NCBI GenBank assembly: GCA_020161935.1
Contig: JAIUNI010000017.1
Coordinates: 1 to 64,000, forward strand
Length of the DNA: 64,000 bases
DNA from: Chloroflexota bacterium
GTDB taxonomy: Bacteria; Chloroflexota; Anaerolineae; Aggregatilineales; Phototrophicaceae
Direction: 5' to 3'
Positions 25,093 through 32,908 of this stretch are shown piece by piece. The notes beneath the pieces are model-generated. The model ran no database searches, was not told the origin of the DNA, and saw only the letters and a program-made list of their open reading frames with translations. Every line of letters begins with the position of its first letter. Position 1 is the stretch's first letter. The translations under genes were made by a program, and so were the position numbers.

Positions 25093-25601
25093 CAAACACG
25101 CCTATCGCTGAGGGCGACAGGGCAGGGAGTTAGTGGGTAAGAAGCCATTTGAGAAGTTCTGAAATACCGGACAGCAATTTTTGCTGTCCCTACAAAAACG
25201 CGCACTTGGGATGCAACTTTCTTGTAGAGAGGTGATACATCGCGTCCGATGAACCCCAAATCTACTTTTCAAACGGCTTCTAGCATATGCTTATAGGGAA
25301 TAGTCTCAGGCCATTCCTTTTGCTTCTCGATAACCGCGTATCGCGGGGTTTTTCCCTCAAAAATAGACATTAAAGTTTGCGTTTTCTAACCAAAATCGCT
25401 TCCTAAATTTTGTGCAAATAAAGAGCCATGTGAGCGAAAAAGAGTAGGTCACGAAAGGCGCGAAAAATGGCAATGGCGAACAAGTGAGCAAGCTCTGGGA
25501 CAACACTAGGCGAGGATAGGGATTGTTGCAACTTCCAGTACCGCTTGCCGACCATTCGTGTCTCCCTCATTTCATCCCTAATTTGCACAAAATTTACGAA
25601 A
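25093..25601. other. Gene-free repeat island upstream of R2
   Basis: Contains a perfect palindrome of the CCCTACA family (25169-25189, GGACAGCAA/TTGCTGTCC), a decayed relative of the 13903 palindrome (25215-25245), and a block ATTAAAGTTTGCGTTTTCTA (about 25370-25389) shared with the upstream parts of the other R units. The 193-bp inverted-repeat element at 25404 follows. No credible gene was seen. Confidence 0.65.
25404..25596. mobile_element. 193-bp element with perfect 16-bp terminal inverted repeats
   Basis: TAAATTTTGTGCAAAT (25404-25419) is repeated exactly, inverted, at 25581-25596. The element separates the conserved upstream block (ending AAAATCGCTT) from the R2 promoter TTGACT at 25602. 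In the copy at 38710-38745 those two parts are contiguous, so this looks like an insertion. It contains only a 61-codon minus-strand frame with no recognised family. A MITE or the remnant of an insertion sequence is likely; no clear target duplication is visible. Confidence 0.65.
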
Positions 25602-25631
25602 TTGACTCAATTAGCCCTTTTGTTCTATAAT
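25602..25631 (+). promoter_or_regulatory. Sigma70-type promoter of repeat unit R2
   Basis: -35 TTGACT (25602-25607), 18-bp spacer, -10 TATAAT (25626-25631), with CTTTTGTTC touching the -10. Nine bases before the -10 are the same as in R1. Confidence 0.75.
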
Positions 25632-25980
25632 CAGACTGCAAATCTTATCTCTGCATTATCTTGGCGTACTTGGCGACTTGGCGGTTCAACTGCTTTTGTA
25701 TTTCTCTGCGTTCTTTGTGCCTTTGCGTCTTTGCGTCTTTGCGTCTTTGCGTTAAATGTCTTCTCTTTTGCATGTTCGGCGGCAGTCTCCTTCGCATCCG
25801 CCGAACCCATGTCGGCGGTGGCGGTACGCGAGCAATCCGCCGCAAAGGTGTCATTTCAGCGGATACAGCCGAAGTTCCCGCCGCCACAAAATGTCACTTC
25901 AGCGGACGTGAGGGAGCGAGCCGCCAGACAATTCGGCGGATCATTTTGCAACTTGTGCAATTTTCGCATCATATGAAGTT
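25632..25980 (+). repeat. Composite intergenic repeat, copy R2
   Basis: Module B (CTTGGCGTACTTGGCGACTT, then TTTGCGTC three times) spans 25658-25760. Module A spans about 25780-25975, with TGTCATTTCAGCGGA and TGTCACTTCAGCGGA, then GACAATTCGGCGGA, and ends in TTGCAACTTGTGCAA, a short palindrome. It is transcribed, if at all, from the promoter just upstream. No protein family is recognisable in its open frames. Confidence 0.75.
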
Positions 25981-26118
25981 GGAGTAGTTGGGGTTCAGGT
26001 CGGGCGTTTTCAGTATAGAGGAGGGCTTGTGAACCCTCCCGTATACGCCCTCAACAAGCCGCTGACACGAGGCTGTTGCAAATCTGCGAGATGATAAACC
26101 GTTTTGCGGGTGAGGATC

Positions 26119-26418
26119 TTACGAGGCTTCCGCTAGGACTGGCGCACGCAGCATTGAACTCAGGCGGTTGCTATCATCCTTCAAGGCTTCGGCTTCAACC
26201 TTGCTGTCGATCATCGACTCGGCCTTTGCCTTGCTTTCCAGCTTAATAATCCGGCGGGCGATGCACCAATCCACACCCATCGTAAATTCGTCATCGGTTA
26301 ACCCCAGCGCGTCCCGAACGTCATCCAAATTCGGCGCATAATAGTTCGGTTGGTTCTTCATATAGTCGCAAATAATGCGGGCGTAGTAGCTGGGGCGTTG
26401 AGTGGAGGTGGCGCTCAT
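26119..26418 (-). CDS. Small hypothetical protein, possibly winged-helix-like
   Basis: A 99-residue, mostly helical, charged protein. GAGGAA lies about 8 bases before the ATG, supporting expression. Residues about 10-60 (YYARIICDYMKNQPNYYAP, VRDALGLTDDEFTMGVDWC) have the spacing of a small helix-turn-helix with a wing (RRIIKLE). The C-terminal 40 residues are a Lys/Glu/Ala/Ser helix. No family was recognised. It stands alone, divergent from glyQS. Confidence 0.6.
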   Translation of the reverse strand: MSATSTQRPSYYARIICDYMKNQPNYYAPNLDDVRDALGLTDDEFTMGVDWCIARRIIKLESKAKAESMIDSKVEAEALKDDSNRLSSMLRAPVLAEAS

Positions 26419-26609
26419 AAAGTAAATTCCTCAAAGATTTTACAGAAAACGATTATTGTGAAACTTAGTTGCCTTCATGGACGTATAGCTTGATAATATG
26501 ACCAAGTTCAACAACACTCCATTAAGGTTAAGTTCTGTAACAACCTTGTAACACGATTTTTACTTTTGTAATATTTAGCCCGCCCCTCGCTAACTTGAAA
26601 GCCGCTCTT

Positions 26610-26615
26610 TATAAT
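26610..26615 (+). promoter_or_regulatory. Possible -10 of glyQS
   Basis: TATAAT lies 38 bases before the glyQS ATG. The -35 region (TCGCTA) is poor. No T-box specifier or antiterminator features were seen in the 234-bp leader. Confidence 0.35.
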
Positions 26616-26652
26616 AAGCAGCCGTGATCTGAACCGAACTGAAGGCATAAAC

Positions 26653-29600
26653 ATGGCGAAACCGCTGAACTTTCAACAAGTGATCCTCAAACTCCATAAT
26701 TTTTGGGCGGATCAAGGCTGCTTGATCTGGAATCCCTATAATGTTCAGGTCGGCGCGGGTACGGGCAACCCTGCCACGTTACTGCGCGTGTTGGGTCCCG
26801 AACCGTGGCGCACCGCCTACGTCGAACCCAGCGTCCGCCCCGATGACGGTCGTTACGGCGAAAACCCGAACCGGATGCAGTATTACTTCCAATATCAGGT
26901 CATCCTCAAGCCCGACCCCGGCAACCCGCAGGAACTCTACCTGCAATCGTTGGAAGCGCTCGGCATCAGCCAGCGTGAACACGACATCCGCTTTGTCGAG
27001 GACAACTGGGAAAGCCCTGCTCTCGGTGCATGGGGTCTTGGTTGGGAAGTCTGGCTCGATGGTCAAGAGATCACGCAGTTCACCTACTTCCAGCAGGCCG
27101 GTGGTATCGAGCTTGAACCCGTCAGCGTCGAAATCACCTACGGCTTGGAGCGTATCGTCCTCGCGCTGCAAGACAAGAACGCGGCGTGGGATATTGATTG
27201 GCTGCCCGGTCTCACCTACGGCGATGTGTTCCTCCAGAGTGAAATCGAACACTGCAAGTACTACTTCGAAATCGCCGATGTCGAAGCCTTGAAAGAGGTT
27301 TACGACAACTACGAGAGCGAAAATAAACGCGCCTTAGAAGCCGGAGCCATCCTCCCCGCGTATGACTACGTGCTCAAGTGCAGCCACCTATTCAACGTGC
27401 TCGATACGCGCGGCGCAATCGGTGTGACCGAACGCGCCTACTTCTTCCACCGGATGCGGAATATGACCCGCAACGTGGCGAAGGCGTTTGCCCTCCAGCG
27501 CGAGACGTTGGGCTATCCCTTCCTGAAAACCAGCAAAGGTTGGGATGCGCCCGCCCTACAAATCGCCAGCGCCCTTCCAGCTTCGACCGAAGCCAAACCT
27601 GCCGACTTCCTGCTCGAAATCGGGGTCGAAGAACTCCCCGCCGATGATGTGGACGCGGCACAGGAACAGTTGGAGGACTTGGCTTCCGGCCTGTTCGAAC
27701 GCCTGCGCCTCAACTTACCGCAGGGGGTCATGGTCTACAGCACCCCCCGCCGTTTGGTCTTAGCCGCGTGGCAGGTTCCCGCCCGCCAGCCGGACGAACA
27801 ACGGGTTGAGCGCGGCCCTGCTGCCAACCGCGCCTTCGATGCTGACGGCAAACCCACCAAAGCCGCTGAAGGCTTCGCCCGTGGGAAAGGCGTGCGCGTC
27901 GAAGACCTCAAGGTCGAGGACATCGACGGCGGTCAGTACGTCACCGCCCACGTCAAGTCGGTCGGTCGCCCCGCTGTTGAAGTGTTGGCAGAAGAACTGC
28001 CTAAGCTCATCGCCAGCATCAAATTTGCCAAGACCATGCGCTGGAACAGCACCCGCATCGCCTTCTCGCGCCCTATCCGCTGGATTACCGCCCTGTTCGG
28101 TGATGCGGTCATCCCCTTCGAGTACGCCGGTATCGCCAGCGGGAACACCACCCACGGCATCCGTCCTTACGGCTCGCCCGCCTTCGCCGTCAGCGGTATC
28201 CAAAATTATCTCGACACGCTCAAGAATCAGGGGGTTATCCTCAATCACGAGCAGCGCCGCGAAACCGTCATTGAGCAAATCAACAAAATCGCGGCGGGGG
28301 TTAAGGGAACCATCCCCGAAAACGCCTCGCTGCTGGATGAAGTCACTAACTTGATCGAAGCCCCCACCGCCCTGCTCGGCACGTTCGAAGAAAAATACCT
28401 CGAACTCCCGCGCGAAGTACTGGTGATGGTCATGGCGAAGAAACAGCGCTACTTCCCGATTGAGGACAAGAACGGCAAGCTGCTGCCCTACTTCGTCACC
28501 GTCCGCAACGGCGATGGCGAACACATCGACAAGGTCGCCCACGGGAACGAGCAGGTCTTAAAAGCCCGCTTCTCCGATGCGTCCTTTTTCTTCTCGCAGG
28601 ATAACAAGAAGAAGCTGGCGGATTTCCTCCCGCGCCTATCGACCCTCACCTTTCAAGAAAAGCTCGGCTCGATGCGCGATAAGAATGAACGCATCGTTCA
28701 ACTCGTCGCGCCGCTGGGTAAGTTGATCGGCGCGAAGGGCGCGAATATTGAAACCGCGCAGCACGCCGCCCATCTGGCGAAGGCTGACCTCGCCACCCAA
28801 ATGGTCGTCGAAATGACCGACCTGCAAGGGACGATGGGGCGTGAATACGCCCGCCTGAGTGGGCAGAGTGAGGAAGTTGCGACCGCCATTTACGAACACT
28901 GGATGCCCCGCAGCGCCAGCGGTGAACTCCCTGCCAGCGAAGCCGGTACCATCGTCGCACTGGCAGACCGGTTGGACAGCCTCGTCGGGTTGTTCGCGGT
29001 CGGCCTCGCGCCCAAGTCCACCAGTGACCCGTATGCCCTGCGCCGTGCCGCCCTCGGCATCATCCAAATTTTGGTCGCCAAGGAACTGGATGTTGACCTG
29101 AAAGCCGCCATTGATCTGGTTGCGAAAATTCAGCCGGTCAAGGTAACGGATGCCAACAAAGCCGAAATGTTGGAATTCATCACCGGTCGCCTCCGCGCAT
29201 GGGTCGAGGAGCAAGATTGGCCGCGCGATGTCATCACCGCCGTACTCGCGGAACAAAGCGCCAACCCCTACCGCGCCCTCAAGGGTATCGAGCAGTTGAG
29301 TGCGTGGGTCAAGCGCGGCAATTGGGAACAGTTGCTGGATGGGTTCGCCCGCTGCGTCCGCATCACCCGCGGCGAAACCGGACGCTACGGGATCAACACC
29401 GACCTGCTGGCGGAAGGCGAAGAAAAGCACCTCTACTCGGTCTACTCCGATGCATGGTCACGCCTCCAACCGGAAGAAAACGTCGATGCGTTCCTCAGCG
29501 CCTTCGAACCCATGCTCCCCGCCATCACCGACTTCTTCAATAAGGTGATGGTCAACGTCGAGGATGAGGCCGTGCGAAAGAATCGCTTAGGGCTGCTGCA

Positions 29601-29658
29601 AGCCGTCAGCGCCATGCAGCGTGGCCGCGCCGACTTGAGTCACCTGAGCGGCTTCTAA
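26653..29658 (+). CDS. glyQS: Glycine--tRNA ligase, fused alpha and beta subunits
   Basis: A 1001-residue single-chain form of the bacterial alpha2beta2 glycyl-tRNA synthetase. Residues 1 to about 300 are GlyQ (FQQVILKLHNFWADQGC, ATLLRVLGPEPWRTAYVEPS, QYQVILKPDP), the catalytic class II core. After a roughly 15-residue linker, GlyS begins near 317 (DFLLEIGVEELPADDV) and runs through MRW, RNGD, FSDASFFFSQD and the C-terminal anticodon-binding region (KRGNW...YS.F.RL). It charges tRNA-Gly in the cytoplasm. GAAGG precedes the ATG. Fused forms are known in Chlamydia and several other phyla, so the fusion is genuine biology, not an assembly error. Confidence 0.97.
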   Translation: MAKPLNFQQVILKLHNFWADQGCLIWNPYNVQVGAGTGNPATLLRVLGPEPWRTAYVEPSVRPDDGRYGENPNRMQYYFQYQVILKPDPGNPQELYLQSLEALGISQREHDIRFVEDNWESPALGAWGLGWEVWLDGQEITQFTYFQQAGGIELEPVSVEITYGLERIVLALQDKNAAWDIDWLPGLTYGDVFLQSEIEHCKYYFEIADVEALKEVYDNYESENKRALEAGAILPAYDYVLKCSHLFNVLDTRGAIGVTERAYFFHRMRNMTRNVAKAFALQRETLGYPFLKTSKGWDAPALQIASALPASTEAKPADFLLEIGVEELPADDVDAAQEQLEDLASGLFERLRLNLPQGVMVYSTPRRLVLAAWQVPARQPDEQRVERGPAANRAFDADGKPTKAAEGFARGKGVRVEDLKVEDIDGGQYVTAHVKSVGRPAVEVLAEELPKLIASIKFAKTMRWNSTRIAFSRPIRWITALFGDAVIPFEYAGIASGNTTHGIRPYGSPAFAVSGIQNYLDTLKNQGVILNHEQRRETVIEQINKIAAGVKGTIPENASLLDEVTNLIEAPTALLGTFEEKYLELPREVLVMVMAKKQRYFPIEDKNGKLLPYFVTVRNGDGEHIDKVAHGNEQVLKARFSDASFFFSQDNKKKLADFLPRLSTLTFQEKLGSMRDKNERIVQLVAPLGKLIGAKGANIETAQHAAHLAKADLATQMVVEMTDLQGTMGREYARLSGQSEEVATAIYEHWMPRSASGELPASEAGTIVALADRLDSLVGLFAVGLAPKSTSDPYALRRAALGIIQILVAKELDVDLKAAIDLVAKIQPVKVTDANKAEMLEFITGRLRAWVEEQDWPRDVITAVLAEQSANPYRALKGIEQLSAWVKRGNWEQLLDGFARCVRITRGETGRYGINTDLLAEGEEKHLYSVYSDAWSRLQPEENVDAFLSAFEPMLPAITDFFNKVMVNVEDEAVRKNRLGLLQAVSAMQRGRADLSHLSGF

Positions 29659-29671
29659 GAAAACTCAAAAT

Positions 29672-29702
29672 AAAGGCGGCTTTAATCAGGTCGCCTTTTT
29701 AT
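29672..29702 (+). terminator. Terminator after glyQS
   Basis: AAAGGCG (29672-29678) pairs with CGCCTTT (29692-29698), followed by TTATTT. It lies 14 bp after the glyQS stop. Confidence 0.85.
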
Positions 29703-29739
29703 TTCATGAGCTAAATGGTTTTGAAAGGAGCGCCCCACC

Positions 29740-30480
29740 ATGTCACTCCGCTTTCATGAAATCGCTGAGTCCAGTCATCACATCCTCAACCCATTCACTG
29801 AACGCGAACTCATGCTGCTCGGTGAAATCTGCCAGCTCAAGCCTGAAATGCGCCAGCTTGACCTCGCCTGTGGCAAAGGCGAAATGCTCTGCCAGTGGTC
29901 GCACCGCTGGGGCATTAAAGGGGTCGGCGTGGACATCAGTCCGGTGTTCCTCGCGGCAGCTCGCCGGCGTGCGTCGGAACTGAATGTCACCCACAAGCTA
30001 ACCTTTGTTGAAGCCGACGCAGGCCGTTATGTCGCTCAGGACGAGCAGTTCGACGTGGTAAGCTGCATTGGCGCGACATGGATTGGCAGCGGCATCGCGG
30101 GTACGATCAACCTGATGCGCCCGGCCCTTAAACCGGGTGGCTTCATGCTCATCGGCGAACCCTATTGGACGGAAACCCCTCCCGAAGAAGCCTATGCGTC
30201 GTCTGGTATCGGCAAAGACGATTTTACCAGCCTTATCGGAACGCTCGACCGTGTTGAAACGGCGGGTATGAAGCTGGTCGAAATGGTGCTAGCAGATGGT
30301 CACACGTGGGATCGCTACGCCGCTGCCCAGTGGCTGGCGGTTGACCAATGGCTGGAGCGTAACGCTAATGACACCGAGGCTGAACAATTACGCCAATGGA
30401 TTGCTGCCGCCCAACGGGATTACTTACAATATGGTCGCCGCTATCTCGGTTGGGGTGTGTTTGTGCTCAAGGTCAAATAA
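29740..30480 (+). CDS. Class I SAM-dependent methyltransferase
   Basis: A 246-residue methyltransferase. Motif I is LDLACGKGEMLCQW (about 40-55), motif II the acidic GVGVDISP, then FVEADAGRY, with motif IV FDVVSCIGATW. Motif post-I and the segment ALKPGGFMLIGEPYW are typical of small-molecule enzymes. AAAGGAG lies 10 bases before the ATG. The substrate is unknown. It converges directly on the TIR gene, with stops adjacent. Confidence 0.85.
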   Translation: MSLRFHEIAESSHHILNPFTERELMLLGEICQLKPEMRQLDLACGKGEMLCQWSHRWGIKGVGVDISPVFLAAARRRASELNVTHKLTFVEADAGRYVAQDEQFDVVSCIGATWIGSGIAGTINLMRPALKPGGFMLIGEPYWTETPPEEAYASSGIGKDDFTSLIGTLDRVETAGMKLVEMVLADGHTWDRYAAAQWLAVDQWLERNANDTEAEQLRQWIAAAQRDYLQYGRRYLGWGVFVLKVK

Positions 30481-31191
30481 TCACGGTGCAGAGGTCGCCG
30501 TCGCCAATGGTGCGCTTTGCGTCAGCACCACCGCCGTCGCCGTGGCGTTCCCCTCGCCAATCCGCTCAGTCGTGCGTTGGATCAGCCGCAGCGTCGCCAA
30601 CACGCTGATGACAATCAACACACCGATGAGGATGCCCATCCACGGCAGCACAAACTTCGGCTTGCTAACCGGTGCGGTAGGTGGAGGGGTCGGCTGTGCC
30701 AGCGCCGCCAGCTCACCGTCCGGTTGTGGGTAATAATCGCGGATCGTGGTAATCAGCCGTCCCATATCGCGGTTGAAATCCGGGTCGTTGCGGACGCTCG
30801 CGGCGTTCCGGTAATACAAGGGGCGAATCGCCTCCGGCAGCTCGGCGGCGGGTGGCATCCCCCCCTCCTCGACCAGCACCGGAATGACTAGGATGCTCTC
30901 GCGGCTTAACCCCGCCTCGACTTCGATCCGCACGAAGTCCGCCGCATTATCCAGCCGCCGCTGACCATCACCCTCACGCGCGTCCAACCAATGCTGCCCG
31001 ATCACCACCAGCAGCACATCACAGCGGGCGACCGCCTCATTTAGCATCACCGGATAATTCGCCCCCGGTGGGATGGCATCCACATCCTTGAACACCGCCT
31101 GTTCACCGAACGCCAAACACAAGCGGTCATAAATGCGCCCGCTGACGGCAGCACTATCTGAACGGCGGTAAGAGATGAAGATGCGCGGCAC
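30481..31191 (-). CDS. Membrane-anchored TIR-domain protein
   Basis: A 236-residue protein. The N-terminal TIR domain (about 1-140) starts RIFISYRRSDSAAVSGRIYDRL and includes VFKDVDAIPPGANY, CDVLLVVIGQHWL and FVRIEVEAGLS with the conserved glutamates. A Pro-rich linker, one helix at about 185-205 (MGILIGVLIVISVLATLRLI) and a Thr/Ala tail follow. Bacterial TIR domains often cleave NAD or make cyclic ADP-ribose signals in antiphage defence, but no partner (STING, Thoeris, NACHT) is adjacent. The GTG at 31191 is chosen because GGAG lies just upstream and the -10 at 31226-31231 lies inside the longer frame that starts at 31245. Confidence 0.8.
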   Translation of the reverse strand: MPRIFISYRRSDSAAVSGRIYDRLCLAFGEQAVFKDVDAIPPGANYPVMLNEAVARCDVLLVVIGQHWLDAREGDGQRRLDNAADFVRIEVEAGLSRESILVIPVLVEEGGMPPAAELPEAIRPLYYRNAASVRNDPDFNRDMGRLITTIRDYYPQPDGELAALAQPTPPPTAPVSKPKFVLPWMGILIGVLIVISVLATLRLIQRTTERIGEGNATATAVVLTQSAPLATATSAP

Positions 31192-31225
31192 ATCCGCTCC
31201 GGTTGATAATACGAAACTACCGCTA

Positions 31226-31253
31226 ATTATAGTGAATGCCCACAAAGCGGCAA
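31226..31253 (-). promoter_or_regulatory. Promoter of the TIR gene
   Basis: On the minus strand: -35 TTGCCG (31248-31253), 16-bp spacer, -10 TATAAT (31226-31231), leaving a leader of about 28 bases before the GTG. It overlaps the longest open frame and so rules out the upstream start. Confidence 0.6.
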
Positions 31254-31254
31254 T

Positions 31255-31288
31255 AAAAAAGGCTTGTACGGTTCAGCACAAGCCTTTT
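31255..31288 (-). terminator. Terminator after YceI-like gene
   Basis: AAAAGGCTTGT (31257-31267) and ACAAGCCTTTT (31278-31288) form a perfect 11-bp stem, with a T run on the minus strand. It lies just downstream of the gene ending at 31311 and just upstream of the TIR promoter, insulating the two. Confidence 0.9.
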
Positions 31289-31310
31289 AACCATCGGATG
31301 AAGTTCGAGA

Positions 31311-32222
31311 CTACGCCGGAACGGGCGAGGCCACGAACTTAATGTCCAGTGTCACATCGTCGCTGACGTTCGCCACACCGGGGGCGTTGGGGATTTGCAG
31401 GTTATATTGTGCGCGGGTCACACCTGTGGTCGCCGTGCCTTCCAGCTTATCCTCGCCCGCCGTCACCGATACGTCAAATGTCACCGTCTGGGTGATGTCA
31501 CGGATCTTCAAATCACCCACCACTTGGAAGTTGATGGTCGAACCCACCACTACTGTATCCGGCAAACCCGTGATCGAAGTCGGGGTAAACTCGATGAACT
31601 GATAGTCTTCCGAAGCCGATTCCAAGATTTCGCTGCGGATAGCGCGGTTACGGAATTCTTGATCGGTGGACAAGGTACGCGCGTTGATACGGATGACACC
31701 GAGTTTTGAATTGGCGGGTGTCGTGAAGTCCACCAGAATATCGCCCGCCACTTGGTCGGTCGTCCCCACCACAGTCGTCGGCTGACCACGCAGGTCTTCC
31801 GTCAGCGTAAAGCTCACCTGCGAACCAGTCGTCTCGATGCGGTAGAGTGTTCCGCCACTCGCAGCCACAGCCACCGCAGCTTCGGCAGTTGCTTCTTCGG
31901 TTGCCGCCTGTGACTCAGCCGTAGCCTCGCTTGTGGCTTCGACTGTCGCTTCCGGGGCATCAGTCGTCGCCTCGTTTGTAGCTTCCACGCTGCCCGAACC
32001 AGCTACTACCGTACTGAGTGCCGCGTTCGTCGCCTGTAAGTCGGCAACCTGTGTCTCCAGCACGTTTGGTGTCGGCGTAGAAGGATCAATCGTTGGTGCG
32101 CTCAAAGTTGCGGTCGCTCTACCATCACCACCCACCATATAAATATAGGCGAAAACGCTAACAGCGGCAGTGATACCCATCAATATAAGGATACCCAGAA
32201 TGTTCAAACTACGACGCGACAT
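31311..32222 (-). CDS. YceI-family protein with anchor and stalk
   Basis: A 303-residue protein. The N-terminal helix (LNILGILILMGITAAVSVFAYIY) is followed by a short coiled-coil stretch (ETQVADLQATNAALSTV) and an Ala/Thr/Glu-rich stalk (about 80-125). The YceI beta-barrel lies at about 125-300 (VVGTTDQVAGDI, VIRINARTLSTDQEFRN, IEFTPTSITGLP, GDLKIRDITQTVTFDVSV). The ATG at 32222 has GGAGGACAA directly upstream. Barrel segments match the protein at 21485 closely (VVGTT..VAGDI, IRINARTxxTD), so they are paralogs; this one has the longer stalk. YceI barrels bind lipophilic ligands outside the membrane. Confidence 0.85.
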   Translation of the reverse strand: MSRRSLNILGILILMGITAAVSVFAYIYMVGGDGRATATLSAPTIDPSTPTPNVLETQVADLQATNAALSTVVAGSGSVEATNEATTDAPEATVEATSEATAESQAATEEATAEAAVAVAASGGTLYRIETTGSQVSFTLTEDLRGQPTTVVGTTDQVAGDILVDFTTPANSKLGVIRINARTLSTDQEFRNRAIRSEILESASEDYQFIEFTPTSITGLPDTVVVGSTINFQVVGDLKIRDITQTVTFDVSVTAGEDKLEGTATTGVTRAQYNLQIPNAPGVANVSDDVTLDIKFVASPVPA

Positions 32223-32593
32223 TTGTCCTCCAGAGTGTTTGTTAATTGATGCAATGAGAACCCCCGTCAGGATAATAGCAGAGTGATCCTCGAATTTGAC
32301 CACTTGACCCAGTATTACTCATTCACTTCTAAAATTACATTCCGCCAGCGATAACCCTCCGGCGCTCCCCCAAATATAATCATGCTCACGGTATTCGACA
32401 CAACAGGATTCCCCTCCCCACAAAACGCCAATAACACCACTTCCATTTCGGAAGTGAATGCCTGACATTATATGGAAAAACGATTAAATGAGGCGTGAGA
32501 ACTTGATGAGCGGGAAACGTAAATCCACGCGAGGAAAATGATCGCACAGGGGGAAAATCCGTTCATCTTTCCCCTGTGCTGTGGTTCAAAAGA
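32223..32593. other. Gene-free stretch
   Basis: Holds the upstream region of the YceI-like gene on the right strand order and a strong hairpin at 32544-32579 that ends the small gene at 32594. Nothing else was seen. Confidence 0.5.
32544..32579 (-). terminator. Hairpin after small companion gene
   Basis: GCACAGGGG (32544-32552) pairs with CCCCTGTGC (32571-32579), extended by GAAA/TTTC-type pairs. It lies 15 bp after the stop of the 85-residue gene. The T tract is weak. Confidence 0.55.
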
Positions 32594-32854
32594 CTAATAG
32601 GCCGTTGGGATGCCGATCTCCTGCACGTCCACCGGCACCCCTTCAAGTTCGCTGGGGATCATCTCCTGCGGGGTCAGCGTGTCGGCGGGCTGCTTCTGGT
32701 CGACCATCACCACAATGCCAATCTCGCCCGTGTATACCCCGCCGCGTTTAATCAAACCGACTGCCACCCCCATCACATGCGGGATTTTGAGCAGCATCTC
32801 GGTATACTTGGTTTGGATCAACGTGGCTTTCGCCGTTTTTTCATCCTGCGCCAT
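32594..32854 (-). CDS. Small protein homologous to the protease N-terminal domain
   Basis: An 85-residue protein. Its pattern (LLKIPHVMGVAVGLIKRG, then GIVVMVDQKQP, L.P.EMIPSELEGVPVDVQEIG, Y) matches residues 10-77 of the upstream protease (LLAKPNVVGVAVGLKNS, VVVLVERKVP, ETVPKEVDGVKTDVVEVG, LRAY). It has no signal peptide and no catalytic residues. The ATG at 32854 has GGGGAGG upstream, better than the frame start at 32899. It lies 54 bp after the protease stop and is probably co-transcribed. It could act as a regulator, propeptide-like chaperone or inhibitor of the protease, or simply be a partial duplication. Confidence 0.7.
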   Translation of the reverse strand: MAQDEKTAKATLIQTKYTEMLLKIPHVMGVAVGLIKRGGVYTGEIGIVVMVDQKQPADTLTPQEMIPSELEGVPVDVQEIGIPTAY

Positions 32855-32908
32855 ATCAACCTCCCCATGTTCGTAGGGAAAGGTCATCGACCCTTCCAAA
32901 ATTCGTCA

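Noticed and set aside
25545..25987. Overlapping frames of 143 and 108 codons in unit R2
   Set aside because: Their starts lie in the inverted-repeat element or in module B and the translation is repeat-driven; treated as a repeat, with frame conservation listed separately as a finding.
26419..26652. T-box riboswitch before glyQS
   Set aside because: No antiterminator consensus or specifier loop was found in the leader.
27760..29430. Minus-strand frames opposite glyQS
   Set aside because: Antisense shadows; glyQS motifs are complete on the plus strand.
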